In this document: piece by piece, positions 59,467-64,000 of the stretch
How positions within the stretch are numbered: position 1 is the first letter of the stretch
Layout of the letters: every line of letters starts with the position of its first letter
Source: Martinezella multihospitum
GTDB taxonomy: Bacteria; Pseudomonadota; Alphaproteobacteria; Rhizobiales; Rhizobiaceae
Assembly: GCF_900094585.1 (NCBI RefSeq)
Contig: NZ_FMAG01000004.1
Span: 248,001 to 312,000 of the forward strand
Direction: 5' to 3'
Length of the DNA: 64,000 nt
The notes under the pieces: model-generated
Databases searched by the model: none
What the model was told of the DNA's origin: nothing
Seen by the model: only the letters and a program-made list of their open reading frames with translations
Position numbers and translations under genes: made by a program

Positions 59467-60639
59467 ATGACCTATCTGTTGTCAACATACTGGTTGTGGA
59501 TGCTGCTCGCATTGGTGCTCGGCGGCCTCGTCGGTTTCACCTCATTCCTGCGGTCGGCCAGTGGCTGGTGGCCGCAGTCCTGGCCTGGTTGGTTCAAGCT
59601 GTTGTGCCTCTTGTTCGTGGTCGGCCTCGTCGTGGCCGTGCTGCAGTGGCTTCCGGGCCTGGCGGGTCATTATCTGGAAACGGCATTGCTCTTCGTTGGC
59701 AGCTATATCGTCGGTTGCTTCCTTGGCAGCTGGCTCGCAAGCTTGCGTGCAACGCAGCCGCTGGAAGCGGATAGCAAGGCCGCCGCGCCAGCGCCACAGC
59801 CGTCGTCCATACCGGTGTCGACACCGGCGCCGTCACCAGCTCCAGCGCCAGTGCCGGCGTCGCCCGTATCGGCCTCCGTAGTGCCTGGCCCTGTTTCTGG
59901 CGAGCACGAACATCCCGGGAAGCGTCCCCCGGCTGCAGCAAGAGCGAGCATCGCGCCGGACGATCTGAAGCGCATTTCCGGCATCGGGCATGTCAATGAG
60001 GAGAAGCTCAACGAGCTCGGCATCTGGACCTTCGGCCAGATTGCAGCCTGGACGCATGAAAATGCCGAATGGGTCGGCAGTTACATGGCTTTCCCCGGAC
60101 GCATCGAGCGCGAGGACTGGATCGGTCAGGCAGGGCAACTGGCAAGAGGGCAGGAAACCGAATTCTCGCGCCGGGTCGAACGCGGCGAAGTGCCCACATC
60201 ATCAGACGACTCGACGTCCTCAGCGGTCGCCACTTCATCGGCACCAACTGCGGCGCCGACACTTGCATCCGTATCGCCGACTGCAACGGAAGCCGCCCCC
60301 GGCACGTCGCCGCCGGCAGCCTCCCCCATTGGCGATGATGGCCATCCCGGCAAACGCCCGCCGAGCGTCGCGAAACCGAGCGTCGCTCCGGATAATCTGA
60401 AACGCATTTCCGGCATCGGTCATGTCAACGAGGAGAAGCTCAACGCGCTCGGTATCTGGACCTTCCGTCAGGTCGCGGCCTGGACACATGAAAACGCCGA
60501 ATGGGTCGGCAGTTACATGGCCTTTCCCGGACGCATCGAACGCGAGGACTGGATCGGTCAGGCAGGCAAACTCGCGCAGGGTATCGAGACGGAATTCTCG
60601 CGCCGGGTCGACCACGGCGACGTGCCTACTTCCTCGTAA
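59467..60639 (+). CDS. Membrane protein with two copies of a helix-hairpin-helix domain
   Basis: This 390-residue protein has about three N-terminal membrane helices (LLSTYWLWMLLALVLGGLVG, LLCLLFVVGLVVAVLQWL, ALLFVGSYIVGCFLGSWLA), a Pro/Ala-rich linker, and two nearly identical units at residues 149-246 and 293-390. Each begins HPGKRPP and contains LKRISGIGHVNEEKLN, then a WT-ENAEWVGSYMAFPGRIE stretch, similar to the HHH domain found at the C-terminus of rhizobial NuoE and L21 proteins. The repeats are also close at DNA level (59911-60204 and 60343-60636). It is probably co-transcribed with the OmpA-like gene. Function is unknown; an envelope role is inferred from that partner. Confidence 0.82.
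   Translation: MTYLLSTYWLWMLLALVLGGLVGFTSFLRSASGWWPQSWPGWFKLLCLLFVVGLVVAVLQWLPGLAGHYLETALLFVGSYIVGCFLGSWLASLRATQPLEADSKAAAPAPQPSSIPVSTPAPSPAPAPVPASPVSASVVPGPVSGEHEHPGKRPPAAARASIAPDDLKRISGIGHVNEEKLNELGIWTFGQIAAWTHENAEWVGSYMAFPGRIEREDWIGQAGQLARGQETEFSRRVERGEVPTSSDDSTSSAVATSSAPTAAPTLASVSPTATEAAPGTSPPAASPIGDDGHPGKRPPSVAKPSVAPDNLKRISGIGHVNEEKLNALGIWTFRQVAAWTHENAEWVGSYMAFPGRIEREDWIGQAGKLAQGIETEFSRRVDHGDVPTSS
59911..60204 (+). repeat. Direct repeat copy 1 (HHH domain unit)
   Basis: A 294-bp coding repeat begins HPGKRPP in translation and ends PTSS; its second copy starts 432 bp downstream at 60343. Most codons in the core are identical, which suggests a fairly recent intragenic duplication. Confidence 0.8.
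60343..60636 (+). repeat. Direct repeat copy 2 (HHH domain unit)
   Basis: The second copy of the repeat at 59911 runs to the stop codon of the gene. The two differ mainly near their starts (AAARASIAPDD against SVAKPSVAPDN) and at scattered residues later. Confidence 0.8.
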
Positions 60640-60768
60640 ATATTCCTCTCATGACAACGCCATGCTTCGCGGTCTACAAGGCCGCGCAGCTGTGCGATTC
60701 CTATAAATGCCGGCTGTGTGAAATCATTGTGCCATGACTCTGGCAATCGGATGGAAGTGACAATTCTG

Positions 60769-62079
60769 TCAGCGGCGCCCCCTGAAGGAAGCGCCATCGA
60801 TGCCATAGCGCTGCAATCGGGCGTAGAGGCTTCGCCGGGGCAGCTTGAGCGCTTCGGCAGCCTCTCCGACGTCGCCTTGGGTGGAGTTGAGCGTCGCTTG
60901 TATGATGCCGATCTCGAAGCGATCCATCTGCTCGGATAGTGAGAGCTGGTCGCCCTCATATTCATCGGCGAGCCCTACGCCGAGCACGATCTGGGTCGCG
61001 AAGCTGCGCAGTTCGCGTACATTGCCTGTCCAGCTATCCGACATCAGCCGCGCCTTGATCGCTGCGTTGATGAGTGGGCGCGGGCGCCCGAATTGCCTGG
61101 CGGCTTCGCCGAGGAAGTAGGCAAAGAGCAAGCTGACATCCGCACGTCGCTCCCGCAAGGGCGGAATTCGCAGCCGCACCGTCTGCAGCCTGTAGAGGAG
61201 ATCGGAACGAAAACGCCCATTTGCCACGGCGCCGGCAAGATGATCCTTCGCGGCAGCGACGATTCGCAAATCGATGACGCGTGGCTCGCCAGACGCCGAG
61301 GGCACTTCGCGTTCCTCGACGACCCGCAACAGCTTTCCCTGCAGAGCAGGGGACATGCTATCGATCTCGTCCAGGAAGAGTGTGCCACGGTCGGCTTCCG
61401 AGATGCGACCGCGCTGCAGCCGATTGCCGAACAGGACTTCGTCGGCCACGGCGTCCGGCAGCGCCGCGCAGTCCACCGCCACGAAATTGCGGGCATTCCT
61501 CATGCTCCAGCGATGAAGCAGGCGAGCGACGAGTTCCTTGCCGGTACCTGTCTCTCCTTCGATCAGCACGTCGACATTGACGCTCGCAAGCTCACGAATG
61601 GTCTCACGGAGCCGAACCATGACCGGTGTCTCGCCAAGCAGCGGCAAGCTATCTTCAGCCTCGGCCGCCGCCAGGCGCAGGCGTCGATTTTCCAATACCA
61701 GACGGCGCATTTCGAGCGCACGACGCACGCTGGCGATCATGTGGTCGGTGGCGAACGGCTTTGCGATGAAATCGAAAGCACCGCGTTTCAGCGCGGTCAC
61801 CGCCGTGGCGATATCGCCGTGCCCGGTCATCAGGATGACGGGAAGCTCCGGATCGCGCGCCAATATCGTGTCGAGGACGCCATGTCCGTCAACACGGGGC
61901 ATGCGGATATCGGTGACGAGAACCCCCGAGAAATCTGCCTGGAGGTTGGCCAAGGCCGAGTGCCCATCGCCATGGATTTCAACATCCAGTCCGGCGATTG
62001 CGAAGGAATCCGCCAGTGCGACGCGAAAGGTTGCGTCATCATCGACAATCATTACACGCAATGCCTCAGTCTGTGTCAT
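60769..62079 (-). CDS. dctD: DctD-like response regulator lacking the GAFTGA loop
   Basis: This 436-residue regulator has a receiver domain (acidic Asp13/Asp14, phospho-acceptor Asp57 in LVTDIRMP), an AAA+ domain (Walker A GETGTGKE, residues 175-182; GTLFLDEID; SDLLYRLQTVRLRIPPLRER) and a C-terminal Fis-type helix-turn-helix (GEAAEALKLPRRSLYARLQR). Where DctD has GAFTGA, this protein runs LFGNRLQRGRISEADRGTL (from residue 216), with the loop missing. GAFTGA is needed by NtrC-family proteins to contact sigma-54, so it may work differently. It overlaps dctB by four bases. C4-dicarboxylate control is the default guess from family; no dctA is in the window. Confidence 0.85.
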   Translation of the reverse strand: MTQTEALRVMIVDDDATFRVALADSFAIAGLDVEIHGDGHSALANLQADFSGVLVTDIRMPRVDGHGVLDTILARDPELPVILMTGHGDIATAVTALKRGAFDFIAKPFATDHMIASVRRALEMRRLVLENRRLRLAAAEAEDSLPLLGETPVMVRLRETIRELASVNVDVLIEGETGTGKELVARLLHRWSMRNARNFVAVDCAALPDAVADEVLFGNRLQRGRISEADRGTLFLDEIDSMSPALQGKLLRVVEEREVPSASGEPRVIDLRIVAAAKDHLAGAVANGRFRSDLLYRLQTVRLRIPPLRERRADVSLLFAYFLGEAARQFGRPRPLINAAIKARLMSDSWTGNVRELRSFATQIVLGVGLADEYEGDQLSLSEQMDRFEIGIIQATLNSTQGDVGEAAEALKLPRRSLYARLQRYGIDGASFRGRR

Positions 62080-63827
62080 GCACGTCTTACTCCGACAGCG
62101 AAAGCCGCACCCCCAAGGGGCGATGATATGATTTTCAGCGTGCCACCCAGATCGACAATGATGTCACGTGCAATGCCGAGCCCGAGTCCCAAACCGTCGG
62201 GTTTGCTGGTCACGAATGGCGAAAATATCTTTTCGCCCAACTCGGCATCAATGCCAGGACCGTTGTCGGCGACGATAAGGATGATCCACGCGTCATCATT
62301 GTCAACGCTCAGGACGACATGCGGATAAGGGTGTCCCGCCACGGCATCCAGCGCGTTCTGGAGCAGATTGACGAACACCTGTTCCAGCTGGACCCGATTG
62401 GCGACCACCTCGGGCTGGCCGCGCACCGGCAGGTCGAGCCGTACCGCCGCGTTGCGAAAGCGCTCGCCGATCAGGAGCAGTGTTCCTTCGATCACCTCAT
62501 CAAGCGACATCCGGGTCGTCTCGCCGCCGCCACGCCGCGCAAAGCGCCGCATCTCCTGAGTGATCGCGCCGATTCGGGCCGTCAATTCGACCGTCGTCAT
62601 CAGACTGGCTGCGACGCGATCGATGCGGGCATTTGCGAGATGATGTTGCGCATTTTCGGCAAGGGTACGGATGGTCGCGACCGGCTGATTGATTTCATGG
62701 GCCAGGCCGGCGGTAATCGAGCCAAGCGAGGCCAGCCGATTTGCTTGTGCGAGTTCTTCTCTCGCCTGACGAAAGCGGCGGTCCGCACGGGAACGTTCCG
62801 CCATCTCGGTGCTGAGTTCGGCGGTGCGCGTCTCCACCGCTGCTTCAAGTATCGCCCGATCGGCGGCGATCCGCGCCGCGCGGGTCATCCGCCAATAGAT
62901 GGTGACGGCGAGGGCGCCCAGAACAATGGTTGTGGCAATGGAGATCAACCATGCGAGATTGCGCGCCTCACGCAGGGCCGGTGCGGTATCCACTGCATGG
63001 ATCAGCCTCAAAGTCGTCTCCGCGATCGGTTCGTCGACGGGCATGAGCAGATCGCCCGATGGACCCTGCATCATCCCGTTGGCCTGAAATCGATGACGGC
63101 TCGGCTCCAGTGGTGCGTAGTTGAACTGGCCGTTTGCCGTCAGCTGTGCACGATCGGCGGCGGAAAGCGGTCGGAAGGTGCGCATTTCCTCCTGCGAATC
63201 CGTGGAAGCAAGCACGATGCCGCGTGGGTCGATCACGAATGTCTGACCAGAATCCTCCGCCCAGCTGTGAAGCAGCGTCTGGAACTCATATTTGATGACC
63301 ACGACCCCCAGCGCTCCCGGCTGGTTGCCGACCCGCCGCGAAAAGAAGAAGCCCGGCCGCCCGCTAAGATCGCCAACGGCATAATATTCTCCAGAACCGG
63401 TCGATAATGCCTGAGTGAAGTAGGGACGAAACCCGTAGTTGCGACCGACAAAACTTTCGGGACTGCCGGCATTCGAAGCCGAGATGACCCGACCGTTACC
63501 GTCAAGAATATAGATGACCGGCGCGCCGGTCTGTGCCGCCAGGAACGCAAGCTTGTCGCTAAGGCGTGAAGCATCAGCGATCGAGCCGCTGGCCAATGCA
63601 TCTTGCAGGTCGGTATATTCGCCAAGAGCCACGGGAAGCAGGCGATACTTGGCAAGTTCGCTGTCGATCAACCGGCTCTGTTGACGGGCGATAAGCTCGG
63701 CGTCGGCGCCCAGCCGGGCCAGCGCGTGTTTTACCATCCAGGATGTCGTCAAATGCCACAGTCCCGCCAATAGCAGCAGGCCCAGGACAGGCAGCGCAAA
63801 TGTAATCTTGAGCGGAAAATGCTTCAT
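62076..63827 (-). CDS. dctB: DctB-like sensor histidine kinase
   Basis: This 583-residue kinase has two membrane helices (FALPVLGLLLLAGLWHL and LAWLISIATTIVLGALAVTI) flanking a large periplasmic PDC/Cache sensor with DctB hallmarks (YILDGNGRVISASNAGSPES; FVGRNYGFRPYFTQAL; FFFSRRVGNQPG). The kinase core shows the phospho-acceptor His in SITAGLAHEINQPVATI, a DctB-type motif, and LLQNALDAV, VADNGPGID and GLGLGLGIARDI for ATP binding. The frame is open to 63866 from a TTG; I prefer the ATG at 63827, although it lacks a strong ribosome site. dctD follows with an ATGA overlap. The ligand is probably a dicarboxylate-like acid. Confidence 0.87.
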   Translation of the reverse strand: MKHFPLKITFALPVLGLLLLAGLWHLTTSWMVKHALARLGADAELIARQQSRLIDSELAKYRLLPVALGEYTDLQDALASGSIADASRLSDKLAFLAAQTGAPVIYILDGNGRVISASNAGSPESFVGRNYGFRPYFTQALSTGSGEYYAVGDLSGRPGFFFSRRVGNQPGALGVVVIKYEFQTLLHSWAEDSGQTFVIDPRGIVLASTDSQEEMRTFRPLSAADRAQLTANGQFNYAPLEPSRHRFQANGMMQGPSGDLLMPVDEPIAETTLRLIHAVDTAPALREARNLAWLISIATTIVLGALAVTIYWRMTRAARIAADRAILEAAVETRTAELSTEMAERSRADRRFRQAREELAQANRLASLGSITAGLAHEINQPVATIRTLAENAQHHLANARIDRVAASLMTTVELTARIGAITQEMRRFARRGGGETTRMSLDEVIEGTLLLIGERFRNAAVRLDLPVRGQPEVVANRVQLEQVFVNLLQNALDAVAGHPYPHVVLSVDNDDAWIILIVADNGPGIDAELGEKIFSPFVTSKPDGLGLGLGIARDIIVDLGGTLKIISSPLGGAAFAVGVRRA

Positions 63828-63954
63828 TAGTGCAAGATAATGCAATCGCACGTATTGGCTATGCAAGTTTTTGCACGAAAAACCACTGCAGCAGCATAAA
63901 AATATCTGCTTATTTCATTTAAAACAATAGGTTAGCCAAAAACTCTCGCAGCAG
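63828..63954. promoter_or_regulatory. dctB upstream region with repeated TGCAA motifs
   Basis: TGCAA occurs at 63831, 63841 and 63862, and the last forms an inverted repeat with TTGCA at 63871. The region is AT-rich and probably holds the dctB promoter. I looked for a sigma-54 site (GG-N10-GC pattern) and did not find a good one. Confidence 0.4.
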
Positions 63955-64000
63955 CTAGCAACGATTGGCGATCTCGCGCAATGTGCGCGGAGCATCGAAG
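63955..64000 (-). CDS. C-terminal end of an unidentified gene (partial)
   Basis: A minus-strand frame enters from the right edge and ends FDAPRTLREIANRC followed by TAG. It has coding-like sequence and is placed just upstream of dctB in the same direction. Too little is present to name it. Confidence 0.35.
   Translation of the reverse strand, partial: FDAPRTLREIANRC

Noticed and set aside
63828..64000. Sigma-54 promoter near dctB
   Set aside because: No GG-N10-GC pattern with good flanking bases was found.
1..64000. CRISPR arrays, tRNA or rRNA genes, insertion sequences
   Set aside because: No regularly spaced repeats, cloverleaf sequence, rRNA-like stretch or transposase motif was seen on either strand.

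Overview
The window looks like a chromosome or large-replicon segment from an alphaproteobacterium of the Rhizobiaceae type (Rhizobium/Agrobacterium-like). This is inferred from the GC-rich coding, the many ABC uptake operons each with a local regulator, the purine-degradation set, the malonate decarboxylase set, dctB/dctD-like genes and a helix-hairpin-helix domain familiar from rhizobial proteins. I see no insertion sequence, phage, CRISPR array, rRNA or tRNA. It is a series of catabolic and regulatory modules.

Layout. (1) 1-10.8 kb, purine catabolism: guaD (cut by the left edge) and puuD, a divergent LysR regulator, the leftward operon uraH-xdhA-xdhB-xdhC, allA, a strong bidirectional terminator and an AzgA-type purine permease. 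Together these cover guanine or hypoxanthine to urate and hydroxyisourate, plus ureidoglycolate. The OHCU decarboxylase and allantoin-opening enzymes are not here. (2) 11.3-19.4 kb: a leftward sugar operon (TIM-barrel isomerase/epimerase-like protein, sugar-binding protein, two permeases, ATPase, GMC oxidoreductase), divergent from a LacI regulator with two palindromic operators between them. (3) 19.4-30.1 kb: an AraC regulator divergent from a GH4 alpha-galactosidase, a strong terminator, then a DeoR-led operon (BadF kinase, ABC uptake, AgaS-like SIS protein, GatZ/KbaZ-like protein, ATPase), probably for galactosamine or a related amino sugar. (4) 30.2-38.5 kb: a complete biotin-independent malonate decarboxylase operon (mdcA-C-D-E-G-B-H), the divergent malonate transporter madL-madM and a GntR regulator. 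(5) 38.6-45.9 kb: a Cpx-like two-component system divergent from an RND efflux pair, with tandem repeats between them, then an orphan response regulator with an altered phosphorylation site. (6) 45.9-49.3 kb: LysR, zinc alcohol dehydrogenase and MFS exporter. (7) 49.4-57.4 kb: a GntR regulator and an operon of an M20 amidohydrolase, an atypical M28 peptidase and an amino-acid-type ABC transporter with two different binding proteins. (8) 57.9-60.6 kb: an OmpA/BON-like envelope protein and a membrane protein with a duplicated helix-hairpin-helix domain. (9) 60.8-63.8 kb: a DctB-like sensor kinase and a DctD-like regulator that lacks the GAFTGA loop.

The points most worth a second look are the Asp-to-Glu change in the orphan response regulator, the GAFTGA-less DctD-like protein, the M20/M28/dual-binding-protein operon, the possible GMC-dependent glycoside oxidation operon, the OmpA plus duplicated-HHH pair, the tandem CpxR-like boxes, and a short leader ORF translationally coupled to madL. 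All family calls come from reading motifs and lengths; no database search was possible.
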